Assembly (NCBI RefSeq): GCF_018403285.1
Contig: NZ_BOSJ01000017.1
Coordinates: 32,488 to 96,487 of the forward strand
Source: Paenibacillus sp. J45TS6
GTDB lineage: Bacteria; Bacillota; Bacilli; Paenibacillales; Paenibacillaceae
Length of the DNA stretch: 64,000 nucleotides
Reading direction: 5' to 3'
Part shown: positions 53,993 through 62,974 of the stretch, one piece after another
Position numbering within the stretch: position 1 is the stretch's first letter
How the letters are laid out: each line of letters opens with the position of its first letter
The notes under the pieces: generated by a model
Seen by the model: the letters and a program-made list of their open reading frames with translations, nothing else
Told to the model about the DNA's origin: nothing
Database searches by the model: none
Program-made: the position numbers and the translations under genes

Positions 53993-54949
53993 TTATTCTG
54001 TTGTATCCGTTTCTTCTGTATCACTCGTTCCATTCAGTAAATCTTTCGCTTTATCAGCTACCTTATCCACTGAATCAGCAGAAATAACATAAGCAAGTGT
54101 AATGTCCTGGTTCGTTTTCACATAGTAAATACCTTCGTCAGTGGAGTCCGTCAGCCCTTGATACACCTGGGTCGTTCCATCTTCTAATTCAGTCGTAACT
54201 GTAAAAGAAACAGAGGTACTTCCTTGTTTAGGTTTTTGCAGCACTTGATCGGTAGCGATCGTCTTCAGCTGGTTCATAAGCGAATCTGCATCCGTGAGTT
54301 CTACACTTTCACCATTTAAAGTCCAGGCCGCTGTCTCCCCCTCTTCTCCATCTTTACGTTTCAAAACCCATGAAATATCCCTGCTTTCCCACTCAAGGGA
54401 TACAAGCTGATCATTATCCCATTCAAAAGGCGTGGTATCCATCAGCTGTAGAGGACTCAGCAGGAGATTCGATGCCGTCGTTTCTGCAATACTCACCACT
54501 TGTCCTGCCCCTAATTGTGCGTAAACCTTGCTTCCCGTGGGCAGATTATTCCCAAGCGCGATTTCAACCGTACCGCCATCTTCCGTTGTAATTATAATCC
54601 CCTGATCATCTAGAGAAAGTCCATATTTCTCAAGATCTGTCGGATTCTCTTCTACGACGGAGGCAAGATCCACATTGGTTACCGTATCAAGCCATTCATC
54701 AACGGCATAGCTATTCACAGGATACGCTTCAGGGGCAGTCATTACCCACTCGTTATCTTGCTTTGTAAGTTCTGTTATTTCACCGCCGCTCACAATACGA
54801 AATGAGGTAATCGCTGCTGGATCTATCACATCCGTGCCCATTAGTTTTTCCGGTTCAGCTTCTTCCTGAAAATAGTTCTGGGAGTGAGCGAAAGCCCACA
54901 TCCCTGCGAGCACAACTAACAAAAGAATCGTCGGAATAAACTTCTTCAT
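53993..54949 (-). CDS. DUF4340 protein of a Gld-like ABC system
   Basis: The protein is 318 residues from the ATG at 54949, which overlaps the GldG-like stop by four bases (ATGA) and has GGAGG upstream; a frame seven codons longer is ignored. One N-terminal membrane anchor (IPTILLLVVLAGMWAFAHS) is followed by an extracytoplasmic region with repeated beta units such as GGEITELTKQDNEWVM, the DUF4340 pattern. Such proteins accompany GldG-type ABC components; the function is unknown. Confidence 0.85.
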   Translation of the reverse strand: MKKFIPTILLLVVLAGMWAFAHSQNYFQEEAEPEKLMGTDVIDPAAITSFRIVSGGEITELTKQDNEWVMTAPEAYPVNSYAVDEWLDTVTNVDLASVVEENPTDLEKYGLSLDDQGIIITTEDGGTVEIALGNNLPTGSKVYAQLGAGQVVSIAETTASNLLLSPLQLMDTTPFEWDNDQLVSLEWESRDISWVLKRKDGEEGETAAWTLNGESVELTDADSLMNQLKTIATDQVLQKPKQGSTSVSFTVTTELEDGTTQVYQGLTDSTDEGIYYVKTNQDITLAYVISADSVDKVADKAKDLLNGTSDTEETDTTE

Positions 54950-56334
54950 TTTTTTCTGCGCCTCCACCATAATAAAGCACCAATGATGACAAAAATAAGT
55001 GGCATCCCGATCACAGCAATCGCGAAAATTGCCGAACCTTGGGCCTGTGTCAAGTAAGCCAGTTCATATCCCATCTGCTCCCTTGGACGAATGGTCAAGC
55101 CATTTTCTTTTTCTGCAAGATAATTAATCGTATTGAGAACAAAATCCCGGTTTCCCCCACTCCCAATCTCGTAATCTTGCATGAAAGTAGTCGCACCTAA
55201 AATAACGGCTTTCGGATTACCATCTGTCGTTTCTATGGCATAACCTAATTTGACGGGTCCTTGCAAATCTTCTTCCGTATCATTATTGGTTTCATTCTCC
55301 AGAAGTCCTGTTATATCTGTTTCTCCGTAACTCGTGTCTGAGGACTCCAGAATAGACGTTACCATCCATTTATCTTGTGTTTCAGCGCTAAGTCCAAGCG
55401 ACAGACTGAAGACAGGCTGAAGATGATTTTGAATTAATTTATCTGTAACCGTATGTGATTCAAGCTCAGGCATGGACCACAAAGGTCCATTTGTCGTAGA
55501 AGATTCCTGATCAACCATAATGGCATGTTCATCTACCACTCCGTACTGTTTCATCAGAGCATCAATATTTTTCCACTCGTTCTCCATATCTTCGTGAAAA
55601 CCAAGCGTGAGGAATAGCTTGCCTCCATTATCCATATACTTCTGAACCTGCTTCAATTCTGCGTCACTCAGATCCTCTTGCGGACCCAAAATAGCCAAGA
55701 CATCCGTATCTTCAGGTACCGCAGTATCTTCCGATAAAGTGATCTCGGCCACTTCCATGTTGCTCTGGTTCAGTGAGGTTTGCAGCGTGGTAGCAGCAGA
55801 CAGTCCAAGTTCTCCATGTCCGGTTAAAAAGGCTACTTTATGTGTTTCATCCGATTCAAGTGAAAGAAGAGCCTGTGTTAATTTTTCTTCTCCTGAGAAC
55901 AAATAAGATCCTTCATTTTCCCCAGAAGAGAATAAATCAATCATGGACACAATTTGCTGCTTGTCCCCTTGTAAAATAACGATGGAACTTGAATTCAGCT
56001 CGTACTGCTGAGCCAGTAAAGGTTCAGATTCAAGATTATATTTTTCCACTTTCAGTTTACTATTCAGCTTACTGTACTCATCGACTAAATCCGTTACTTC
56101 CCGGTTTAATAATTCGTCACTTGAGCTGTTCACCGTAAACACCAGCACCCGGGTATCTTCCGTAATCGCTTTGACCGCTTCTTTCGTTTGTTCTGATAAC
56201 GTGTTCTGTTTTCCCTCAGAGAGATCAAGCTGAAAACCTCCGAGTGAACTCATAAATAACGTCAGCAAAATAAAAATACCGATAACCGCTGCGGAAATAA
56301 TACCGCTGTTCGTATGATTCATCCATTTTTTCAT
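54946..56334 (-). CDS. GldG-family auxiliary protein of an ABC transporter
   Basis: The protein is 462 residues from the ATG at 56334 (MKKWMNHTNSGII), fixed by GGAGG 7-8 bases upstream. A membrane anchor near the N-terminus (IISAAVIGIFILLTLFMSSL), a large extracytoplasmic domain of the ABC_transp_aux/GldG type (HKVAFLTGHGELGLS, GGKLFLTLGF) and a C-terminal membrane helix with a basic tail (ALLWWRRRKK) are seen. In Bacteroidetes the Gld system supports gliding; in Firmicutes the role is not known. Confidence 0.88.
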   Translation of the reverse strand: MKKWMNHTNSGIISAAVIGIFILLTLFMSSLGGFQLDLSEGKQNTLSEQTKEAVKAITEDTRVLVFTVNSSSDELLNREVTDLVDEYSKLNSKLKVEKYNLESEPLLAQQYELNSSSIVILQGDKQQIVSMIDLFSSGENEGSYLFSGEEKLTQALLSLESDETHKVAFLTGHGELGLSAATTLQTSLNQSNMEVAEITLSEDTAVPEDTDVLAILGPQEDLSDAELKQVQKYMDNGGKLFLTLGFHEDMENEWKNIDALMKQYGVVDEHAIMVDQESSTTNGPLWSMPELESHTVTDKLIQNHLQPVFSLSLGLSAETQDKWMVTSILESSDTSYGETDITGLLENETNNDTEEDLQGPVKLGYAIETTDGNPKAVILGATTFMQDYEIGSGGNRDFVLNTINYLAEKENGLTIRPREQMGYELAYLTQAQGSAIFAIAVIGMPLIFVIIGALLWWRRRKK

Positions 56335-56339
56335 TATTC

Positions 56340-57053
56340 TTACCTCCACCGTTTCCGCTCAATGCCCTGAATACTGAGCGTCAGGAAAACACCGGCTAAT
56401 GTAAGATAAAAAATCACATCAGGTCCGCTAATCACACCTTTTGTGAAATTCGCGAATCGATTAGACAAGGAAAATGGAGAAAGCCAAGCTGTGATCGTAC
56501 TGCTGCTATCTGTAAAGGAATCAATCATCCACAGCACAAGTAATATAATGAAGCCAGCCACTGCTGATACCATCTGATGTTGGGATAAGGACGACGCAAA
56601 GAGCCCAATTGCCATCATCGAGGCACCCATCAAAAAGAGGCCAAGTGCGGACAGCCATACTGTCGTTTCATTAATATCACCATACAAGGACATAATAAGC
56701 GGGTAGGTCAGACTGCATAGAATCAGGAGCAGTAAAATGACCAAAGACGCCAAATATTTTCCGAACACAATTTCAGTTACGCTCGTGGGTGAAGTCATTA
56801 ATAGTTCGTCGGTTCCCTGCTTAAATTCTTCCGCAATAAGACGCATGGTCAGCAGAGGTACAATATAGATCAATAAAGATACGGTATCTCCGAGCACAAG
56901 CCGGTAGTCCACAATACTAGGCTGATAGTAGACAAAGCTCATAAAGAACAAAAAGCTCGACAACAATACATAAACTGCAAAAGCAAAATACGTAGTCGGA
57001 GCAAGAAAATAGGACTGAAGTTCTTTATAGAAAATAGCCATCATCCGTTTCAT
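56340..57053 (-). CDS. ABC-2 type permease (GldF-like)
   Basis: The 237-residue protein has six membrane helices and begins MKRMMAIFYKELQSYFLAPT, typical of ABC-2 permeases. RLIAEEFKQGTDELLMTSPTSVTEIVFGKYLAS is the conserved cytosolic connector. It overlaps the ATPase gene by four bases (ATGA) and precedes the GldG-like gene, so it forms the membrane channel of this exporter. The substrate is unknown. Confidence 0.9.
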   Translation of the reverse strand: MKRMMAIFYKELQSYFLAPTTYFAFAVYVLLSSFLFFMSFVYYQPSIVDYRLVLGDTVSLLIYIVPLLTMRLIAEEFKQGTDELLMTSPTSVTEIVFGKYLASLVILLLLILCSLTYPLIMSLYGDINETTVWLSALGLFLMGASMMAIGLFASSLSQHQMVSAVAGFIILLVLWMIDSFTDSSSTITAWLSPFSLSNRFANFTKGVISGPDVIFYLTLAGVFLTLSIQGIERKRWR

Positions 57054-58072
57054 TTTCGCTTCCTCCCTTCTTTCTTGGCTTTCCCGGTCTCCTCGCTAGA
57101 AAGCTCGCTGCCATTTTCTATTTCCGTCATCGTCAGTTTCTGGAACACTTCTTCCAGTGTCTGATCCTGTTTCTTCATTTCTAGAATTGGAATATGCTCA
57201 GAAGCAAGCATGTTAAAAAGTTCCTCTCTATAGTCATAACGAGATGGGGTGCTCAGTTGCAGCTCTAATAATCCACCTGATTGATTATGCATCCCCACGG
57301 AGATCGGATGTTCTTGAGTATCTCCCCAAGAAGTCAGAATAGGCAATATATGATCTGCTTCTCCTTTTACCGTAAGATGAACCTGGAATGCATCCTCCAT
57401 GGAACTTCCTATCGAATCCGGTGAACCATCCAGTACAAGTTTTCCTTGGTTAATAATAAGAACTCGGCTGCACAAAGCACTTACTTCTGGGAGGATATGG
57501 GTGCTGAGTAATACGGTATGATTCTCTCCTAACTCTTTGATTAAATCCCGTATCTCCATAATCTGGTTCGGGTCTAGTCCAGACGTTGGTTCATCGAGAA
57601 TCAGTAAATCCGGCTTATGGATAATGGCTCCTGCCAGTCCCGTCCGCTGTTTATATCCTTTGGATAAGCTTCGAATCATTTGGTGTTCTCTTCCGATCAG
57701 TCCAAGTCTGCTTACCATCTCATCTATTCTCAGCTTCTGCTCCCTTGCAGGGACGTCACGTAATTTTGCGACAAATTTTAAGTAAGACAGCACGGTCATA
57801 TCTGGATATAATGGGGGGGTCTCTGGTAAGTATCCGATACGAGAACGAACTTTTCTCCCCTGCTCATGTACAGACATTCCATCCAGGAGAACTTTACCTT
57901 CAGTTGGTCTTAAATAACCAGTAATCATTCGCATGGTTGTTGTTTTCCCTGCTCCGTTTGGGCCCAGAAAGCCAACAATCTCTCCCCGCTCCATTGAGAA
58001 ATCAAGGTTCTGAACCCCTCTTTGACCATTGTAAGTTTTACTTACTTGATCTAATTTCAGCAAAAGACTCAT
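57050..58072 (-). CDS. ABC transporter ATP-binding protein (GldA-like)
   Basis: The 340-residue ATPase has Walker A GPNGAGKTT (~36-44), the signature RSLSKGYKQR, Walker B LLILDEPTSGLD and the switch His in LLSTHILPE. A C-terminal extension of about 120 residues with a basic tail (KAKKEGRKRK) is typical of ABC-2 exporters. It is the first gene of the four-gene Gld-like operon. The annotated ATG follows AAAGG too closely, so a TTG four codons downstream is a possible alternative start. Confidence 0.92.
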   Translation of the reverse strand: MSLLLKLDQVSKTYNGQRGVQNLDFSMERGEIVGFLGPNGAGKTTTMRMITGYLRPTEGKVLLDGMSVHEQGRKVRSRIGYLPETPPLYPDMTVLSYLKFVAKLRDVPAREQKLRIDEMVSRLGLIGREHQMIRSLSKGYKQRTGLAGAIIHKPDLLILDEPTSGLDPNQIMEIRDLIKELGENHTVLLSTHILPEVSALCSRVLIINQGKLVLDGSPDSIGSSMEDAFQVHLTVKGEADHILPILTSWGDTQEHPISVGMHNQSGGLLELQLSTPSRYDYREELFNMLASEHIPILEMKKQDQTLEEVFQKLTMTEIENGSELSSEETGKAKKEGRKRK

Positions 58073-58265
58073 CCTTTCTGCTTCTCTTCTCCGTTCATTA
58101 ACGGTTATTCCCAGTCTAGCCTTATAACAATAAACGATTCTTAAATGAATCTAAAAGAATCCTTAAAAAAATGTGTCTAAATTGTGAACTGACACCTATC
58201 CACCCACACCGTCCCCCCATGTTATACGTACCTTATCTTATTAAAAGTAACGGGAGGGGTATGTC

Positions 58266-59336
58266 TTGAAAGTACTATTTACTTTCTTTATTCCAAGCGG
58301 CGGTGTGGAGACGCTTAATCGGCTGCGCTGTGCAGCCTTGAAACAACATGGTATCGAAGCACATACCTTATATCTCATGCCAGGCACCGGACTTCAGAAT
58401 ACTACAGGTACGGTGTTTACCATGTCAGATAATGAGGAGATTCGTGCGCTTTTGGAAGAGCAGCAATACGATGCCGTCATTTCTACTTCGGATATTAATA
58501 TGCTGGAACGGCTCCGTGTTTTTCTTCATTACAAAGGAAAAATTATCTTCGAGGCACAGGGACTCGGCACAAGGGAAGCGGCTGTTGAGACCATCGAAAT
58601 GGCTTCTCCTTATCTGCAAGCCTATGCAGATGCTGTTCTTATTCCTCCAACCACCCATCTCCATCAACTTTTTTTGGACATGTGCCCGTTTATGCACCTG
58701 TTTATTATTAAAGGAATGCTCGATACAACGAGTTTTGCCCCGCTTGAAACCGACATCCCCCCCTATCCAGCTTTACTTTGGGTCGGTCGTCTCGAATTTA
58801 ATAAAAACTGGCGGGAATTTCTCCACATTGGTCACCGCGTAATCCAAGAAAAACCGGAAGCAAGACTATGGTTTTTTCATGACCCTACCCTTGCCTTTTC
58901 AGCGGATGAACAGCAGTTCTACGAAACATTAAAAACGCTCCATTTGGAAGATAAAATCGGTATTTTCAGCAATGTTCCACACTCCAAGATGCCGATGTAC
59001 TATTCCATGGCAGCGAGATCAGGCGGAGTTATGATTTCTACGTCGATTATGGAGGGCTTTGGATATGCGGTGGCTGAAGCGATTAGCTGTGAATGTCCTG
59101 TAGTCAGCACGGATTCTGACGGCGTAAGAGCGTTCATTACACATAATCAAACCGGTAAATTTTATCCGCTGGGTCAAGTCGAACAGGCAGCAAACGAGAT
59201 CCTGGAACTGATGAACAATCATACGATTCGTACGCAGATTCAAAAGGCAGGCCGTGAGTATCTCGTCTCTCAATTTTCCCCAGATGCTTATGCTCATTCG
59301 TTCCGTCAAATGATGAACGCCTTGGCTATTTTTTAA
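58266..59336 (+). CDS. Glycosyltransferase, GT4-like (first of a pair)
   Basis: The 356-residue GT-B protein starts at TTG after GGGAGGGG. The N-terminal domain begins MKVLFTFFIPSGGVETLNRL. The C-terminal nucleotide-sugar domain has PALLWVGRLEFNKNWREFL and the GT4 motif ISTSIMEGFGYAVAEAISCECPVVSTDSDG. There is no signal or membrane segment, so it acts on the cytosolic side. Donor and acceptor are unknown. It lies 21 bases before a second GT4 gene. Confidence 0.9.
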   Translation: MKVLFTFFIPSGGVETLNRLRCAALKQHGIEAHTLYLMPGTGLQNTTGTVFTMSDNEEIRALLEEQQYDAVISTSDINMLERLRVFLHYKGKIIFEAQGLGTREAAVETIEMASPYLQAYADAVLIPPTTHLHQLFLDMCPFMHLFIIKGMLDTTSFAPLETDIPPYPALLWVGRLEFNKNWREFLHIGHRVIQEKPEARLWFFHDPTLAFSADEQQFYETLKTLHLEDKIGIFSNVPHSKMPMYYSMAARSGGVMISTSIMEGFGYAVAEAISCECPVVSTDSDGVRAFITHNQTGKFYPLGQVEQAANEILELMNNHTIRTQIQKAGREYLVSQFSPDAYAHSFRQMMNALAIF

Positions 59337-59357
59337 CAGGAAGGAGCACACTTCTTC

Positions 59358-60779
59358 ATGAAAATACTCATGGCAACCTTCTGGGGACTACAGAACCTTG
59401 GGGGGATCTGGACGTATATTCGGCAGTTATCGGAGTGGTACGCGGAACATGGAATAGAAGTCGATGTCATCGGAACCGATATGCAGAAAGAGACCGTTTA
59501 TATATTAAAAAAGGGATGGTTATTCGAAAAAAAGGCGGTCCTCCCCGCCCTGCGTTCCACATTTACTACCGACCATGTTCCAGTACTTCATGCAGACCCC
59601 TATCTTGCTTATCTGGAACTGAATCGGTATGCCTATGAACTTGGAATGGCCTACCTAGGAACCGAATCCTATGATCTGATTCATGCCCAAGACCCGATTA
59701 GCGCATACTCGATTTCCCGTGTAATGAAGCGCAAGGTTCCGCTTGTTACGAGCTATCATGGTTCACTGCATTTAGAAGGATATCTCGATGAACTGCAAAT
59801 GAACCCAGCAGCGCGTAAAGAAGATTATTTACGTACCCCGCTAGGAAAATACTATCAGACGATGGAACAACTCGGCATCGCTGCATCCGATGGATTTATC
59901 GTCTCATCGAGCTGGATTCAGCAGCTAATGCAGCAGTTTGGTGCACCTCCCGCTGCATTCAGCCGAATTCCTTATGCGGTAGACCTGGTTCAGTATGATG
60001 AGCTTGCAGCAAAACAAACTTCATATCCTGCTCCTCCTAACAAAAAGGTGATTGCTTTTACAGGTCGCTTGGAATACATCAAAGGGATTCATGTTCTACT
60101 AGAAGCGGCCGCACTTCTGAAAGAGTACAGAGAGGATTTTGTCATCTGGATCGCCGGGGAAGGAAGTATGGGACCACTCTACAGAGAACAAACGGAGCAA
60201 AAAGAATTACATGATTATGTGAAATTTTGGGGGATGGTCAATAATGTGCCTTCGTTCCTAAAAAACGCCCATATCTATGTACAGCCGAGTTTGCAGGATA
60301 CTCAGCCTTTCTCCGTTACGGAAGCACAGCTTGCAGGAATTCCTGTCATTGTGGCGGATACCGCCGGTATGCCGGATATGGTAGTAGAGGGCAAGACCGG
60401 ATATGTCGTTCCTCCTTCTAATGCTGCCGCCCTTGCCGATAAGCTTGACTACCTGCTCACCCATCCTAAAGTAAGAACCCGTGTTGGATCGGCAGCGCGT
60501 ACCTGGGCACGTAAATATCGTTCACTGGAGCGGCAGGCGGAGGATACCCTTGCGGTTTATGAGCGGTATATCAAAAAGGATCGGATGGCAGAGCGTGGAC
60601 AAGACGAGAAGGCTGATATGAAAATCGGGAGAGGCGCACGAACGGAATGTATGAGTACATCATCAACTTTCTCTCTTCATCAGCTGCCGATTTCTTCCGA
60701 ACTTCTAGCAGATTTGATGAGCAAAATTCCCGCCGATTACCGCTTGCCTGATCGGAAGGTAATAAAGGAAGGAAAATAA
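59358..60779 (+). CDS. Glycosyltransferase family 4 (second of a pair)
   Basis: The 473-residue GT-B enzyme has an N-terminal acceptor domain (MATFWGLQNLGGIWTYIRQL), then IAFTGRLEYIKGIHVLLEAA and QPSLQDTQPFSVTEAQLAGIPVIVADTAGMPD. The usual second Glu of the EX7E motif is recognisable as TEAQLAGIP. The last ~65 residues after YERYIKKDR are a charged and Ser-rich tail not needed for the GT-B fold. AGGAAGGAG precedes the ATG. With its neighbour it may build a cell-surface glycan. Confidence 0.92.
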   Translation: MKILMATFWGLQNLGGIWTYIRQLSEWYAEHGIEVDVIGTDMQKETVYILKKGWLFEKKAVLPALRSTFTTDHVPVLHADPYLAYLELNRYAYELGMAYLGTESYDLIHAQDPISAYSISRVMKRKVPLVTSYHGSLHLEGYLDELQMNPAARKEDYLRTPLGKYYQTMEQLGIAASDGFIVSSSWIQQLMQQFGAPPAAFSRIPYAVDLVQYDELAAKQTSYPAPPNKKVIAFTGRLEYIKGIHVLLEAAALLKEYREDFVIWIAGEGSMGPLYREQTEQKELHDYVKFWGMVNNVPSFLKNAHIYVQPSLQDTQPFSVTEAQLAGIPVIVADTAGMPDMVVEGKTGYVVPPSNAAALADKLDYLLTHPKVRTRVGSAARTWARKYRSLERQAEDTLAVYERYIKKDRMAERGQDEKADMKIGRGARTECMSTSSTFSLHQLPISSELLADLMSKIPADYRLPDRKVIKEGK

Positions 60780-60805
60780 AAAAAGCATATTTCACCTCTA
60801 TAGAA

Positions 60806-60878
60806 AATGACAAGTTTTTTGCGATTAGAAATCGGTCCAATGAGGTCCTATTTCTCCAATCTCAGCCAACTTGTCATT
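60806..60878. repeat. Large imperfect inverted repeat behind the glycosyltransferase pair
   Basis: AATGACAAGTT (60806-60816) and AACTTGTCATT (60868-60878) form a perfect 11-bp outer stem. Inside, GATTAGAAAT pairs with ATTTCT-CC-AATC. It follows the last stop by 27 bases and is followed by CTTCTTTATTTA, so it may be a terminator or a small decayed mobile element. The rest of the 60780-61085 gap holds one copy of the CTATCG repeat. Confidence 0.6.
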
Positions 60879-61040
60879 CTTCTTTATTTATAGGAAGATG
60901 ACGAGTATAGTTTATATCTTCTAGCTTAAACTACAGAAAAAAAACCTTGGCAGCATTAATACCAAAGTTCTTGAGAGATTGGGTAACTAAAAACATGAAA
61001 AAAGTTTCTTACAACTATATAGGTAACATTGTTTGAATGA

Positions 61041-61065
61041 GCTATCGTTTTTCCGTTAGCGTAAC
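61041..61065 (-). repeat. CTATCG repeat, copy 1
   Basis: GCTATCGTTTTTCCGTTAGC plus GTAAC, directly behind the stop of the 61086 gene. On the minus strand it reads ACGCTAACGGAAAAACGATAG and could encode the protein end TLTEKR plus stop. No hairpin is attached in this copy. Confidence 0.6.
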
Positions 61066-61085
61066 AGTTTAGGACGAACCTTACT

Positions 61086-61430
61086 TTAATATTCTTTTCT
61101 TAATTGTATGGATTCTTTTATCCAATCATTTAAAAGAGTTGTACTTACTAAAATGTCCTCACCTATTTTGAAAATGGGAAATAACATACCAGTATATGAG
61201 CCTTGTGTTTTCAACATTGTTTCTTCTGTGGAGATTATAGTGTGTACTTGAGATTCAGTGATGTTTAAGTATTTAGCTGTTTCTTGAATTGTCATTAAGG
61301 CTTTATTAGAGATTTCATTATTATCTGTTGCACTACTTATTGATAATTGACTTCCTTTGATAATAAAGCAACCAGTAATGATTGCAATTCCTAAAATTAT
61401 AGAGCAAATAACGTTACTAAGATTTTTCAT
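61086..61430 (-). CDS. Membrane-anchored protein with an excisionase-like helix-turn-helix domain
   Basis: The 114-residue protein has an N-terminal hydrophobic segment (VICSIILGIAIITGCFIIKG) that may be a signal anchor or a lipoprotein signal (IITGC). It continues with ALMTIQETAKYLNITESQVHTIISTE...FPIFKIGEDILVSTTLLNDWIKES, which reads like a MerR/excisionase helix-turn-helix followed by its wing. The combination would place the DNA-binding-like fold outside or at the membrane. Start and function are uncertain. It is a single gene followed by a dispersed repeat. Confidence 0.65.
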   Translation of the reverse strand: MKNLSNVICSIILGIAIITGCFIIKGSQLSISSATDNNEISNKALMTIQETAKYLNITESQVHTIISTEETMLKTQGSYTGMLFPIFKIGEDILVSTTLLNDWIKESIQLRKEY

Positions 61431-61568
61431 AAATATACCCCCATTAATTTAACTCATATCGTTATTACAGTTAACATCCTTGCTACAAACTTCATATACT
61501 TTCCCTCCCTAAAGGTATTCGCGAAGTGATTAAACTAACCTGCCTAGTAGCCAATAGCTTAAAGAAAA

Positions 61569-61635
61569 AGCAACCGGTCTATTGATCGGTTGCTTACTTT
61601 TTCTAATTAAACTATCGTTTTCTCGTTAGTTGAAC
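61569..61635 (-). repeat. Terminator plus CTATCG repeat, copy 2
   Basis: The hairpin AGCAACCG / CGGTTGCT with TTTTTC on the minus strand (61569-61594) is followed 15 bases on by AACTATCGTTTTCTCGTTAG (61610-61629). On the minus strand the repeat is the last codons of the gene remnant at 61612-61710, and the hairpin would be its terminator. Confidence 0.65.
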
Positions 61636-61710
61636 GAAGATATGATTATTGTTTAGTCCATTATAGTCAGCTTCTGTAAATTCACATTTTTCTACTTGAC
61701 CTTCACTAGC
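61612..61710 (-). pseudogene. 3' remnant of a lost protein gene
   Basis: On the minus strand 32 codons follow an in-frame TAA and end at TAG (61612-61614). They read ASEGQVEKCEFTEADYNGLN and end in IFVQLTRKR. The composition is protein-like and a terminator follows, but there is no start, so it looks like the C-terminal end of a deleted gene. The rest of 61711-61888 is AT-rich and carries nothing else recognisable. Confidence 0.4.
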
Positions 61711-61888
61711 TTAATATTATATTGCAATAATTCATAAAAAACACAGTTAACAGGCTATCCCTCTGATATAAATAACTTTCTATCTTTTTTATGTAATAAT
61801 ATTCCATTTATCACTAGTTTTATTATACTTTTATTAGAAGTGATTTGTTAATATATATTAATTGATTCTAGATAAAGGAGGATTTTTC

Positions 61889-62251
61889 TTGAAGAAAATA
61901 ATGATGATTGGTGGCGGAGTTGTTCTAGGGCTTATAATTCTTGTAATTGGTTTCATTTTTTTTACGGTGTACTCTCTTAACACCCCAGCGAAAAGTGATC
62001 CAGAGCTTGCCGCTTATAATGAGGAAAGAGTTAAAGAGTATTTAATTGAGGAAAAAGGGTATCTGGAGAGCGATATAGCTAGTTTTGAAGTTGTCAAGAT
62101 AAAAAAAACAACTGATGAAACAGCTTCTGGATATCTAACCTATGTTGAATTCTCAAATGAACTTAATAAGATGTATTCTTATAGATTAGGGGAAGATGGT
62201 GAAGTCGAACAGCTGGGAATTACTGGAGGTGCTTATAAGCATAAAGAATAA
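61889..62251 (+). CDS. DUF3139-like membrane-anchored protein
   Basis: The protein is 120 residues from the TTG at 61889, 7-8 bases after AAAGGAGG; the ATG frame nine codons earlier has no site. A single N-terminal membrane segment (IMMIGGGVVLGLIILVIGFIFFTVYSL) is followed by a soluble domain with NEERVKEYLIEEKGYLESDIASFEVV, the DUF3139 pattern. The function is unknown. It is a single gene. Confidence 0.75.
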   Translation: MKKIMMIGGGVVLGLIILVIGFIFFTVYSLNTPAKSDPELAAYNEERVKEYLIEEKGYLESDIASFEVVKIKKTTDETASGYLTYVEFSNELNKMYSYRLGEDGEVEQLGITGGAYKHKE

Positions 62252-62465
62252 ATAATAATCTTATAAAAGATGCTACCAGTTAATGCAACGTCAAATACGT
62301 GCATAGTATTAGTTTACTTATACAAAACAGATAATGCTTGATTCAAGCGAGTATAACGTAATCATAGACACAATGAATGTGGCCACAAGTGGGTATGTAT
62401 AACTGTTATATGAGCAGCAAATAGGATATTATGTTGAGCCTAGTGCTTTCTTCTCCTAGCGAAAA
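62252..62465. other. Gap without a recognised gene
   Basis: Between the DUF3139-like gene and the third CTATCG repeat I see no frame with a ribosome-binding site, no RNA gene and no promoter that stands out. Confidence 0.4.
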
Positions 62466-62534
62466 AGCAACCGGGTGTTGTTGATCGGTTGCTTACTTGT
62501 TCTTCTTGAACTATCGTTTCTACTAGGTAGCTTA
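62466..62534 (-). repeat. Terminator plus CTATCG repeat, copy 3
   Basis: The hairpin AGCAACCG / CGGTTGCT with TTTTTC on the minus strand (62466-62493) is followed by AACTATCGTTTCTACTAGGT, a diverged copy. It lies 44-110 bases behind the stop of the 62578 gene and would serve as its terminator. Confidence 0.6.
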
Positions 62535-62577
62535 ATGAGTTATCCTAATAAAATCAATCATTCGGCTCCTATAGAAA

Positions 62578-62913
62578 TTAACTAAAAGAAAAGATTTTGA
62601 ATTGTGTTATTAAGTAGACAGTAATGAGTACATTTATTGCGAGTATAAATGTTTTTTTCAGATTAACTGAATATTTTTTTAAATAACGACGAAAAACAAA
62701 TGAAAGTAAGGTCATGATAACAAAGTACCCAATCGGTATAACGAAACTATAAAATACTTTTTCTGTTGCACCAATGTCACCTGGTGGGGCATCTGTTGCT
62801 GTGAATCGCCCCATTGCTATCCATATCTTGAATACCCAGTAAAATAAGAATGATGTGGTCGATATAACTAATAGATAAGCTACATAACTAATTACGCTAA
62901 GGTTAATCTTCAA
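62578..62913 (-). CDS. Small membrane protein (111 residues), function unknown
   Basis: Three membrane segments are evident (about 5-30, 45-65 and 88-108), with a basic loop RRYLKKYSVNLKKT before the last. Between the first two lies WIAMGRFTATDAPPGDIGAT. GGAGG lies just before the ATG on the minus strand. It is followed by the repeat hairpin and preceded by another small membrane protein gene on the same strand. I recognise no family. Confidence 0.65.
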   Translation of the reverse strand: MKINLSVISYVAYLLVISTTSFLFYWVFKIWIAMGRFTATDAPPGDIGATEKVFYSFVIPIGYFVIMTLLSFVFRRYLKKYSVNLKKTFILAINVLITVYLITQFKIFSFS

Positions 62914-62974
62914 ACAGTTGCCTCCGATTTTATGCGATTTTTCATTATAAAGCCTTTAAGAAGCAATTACTTCA

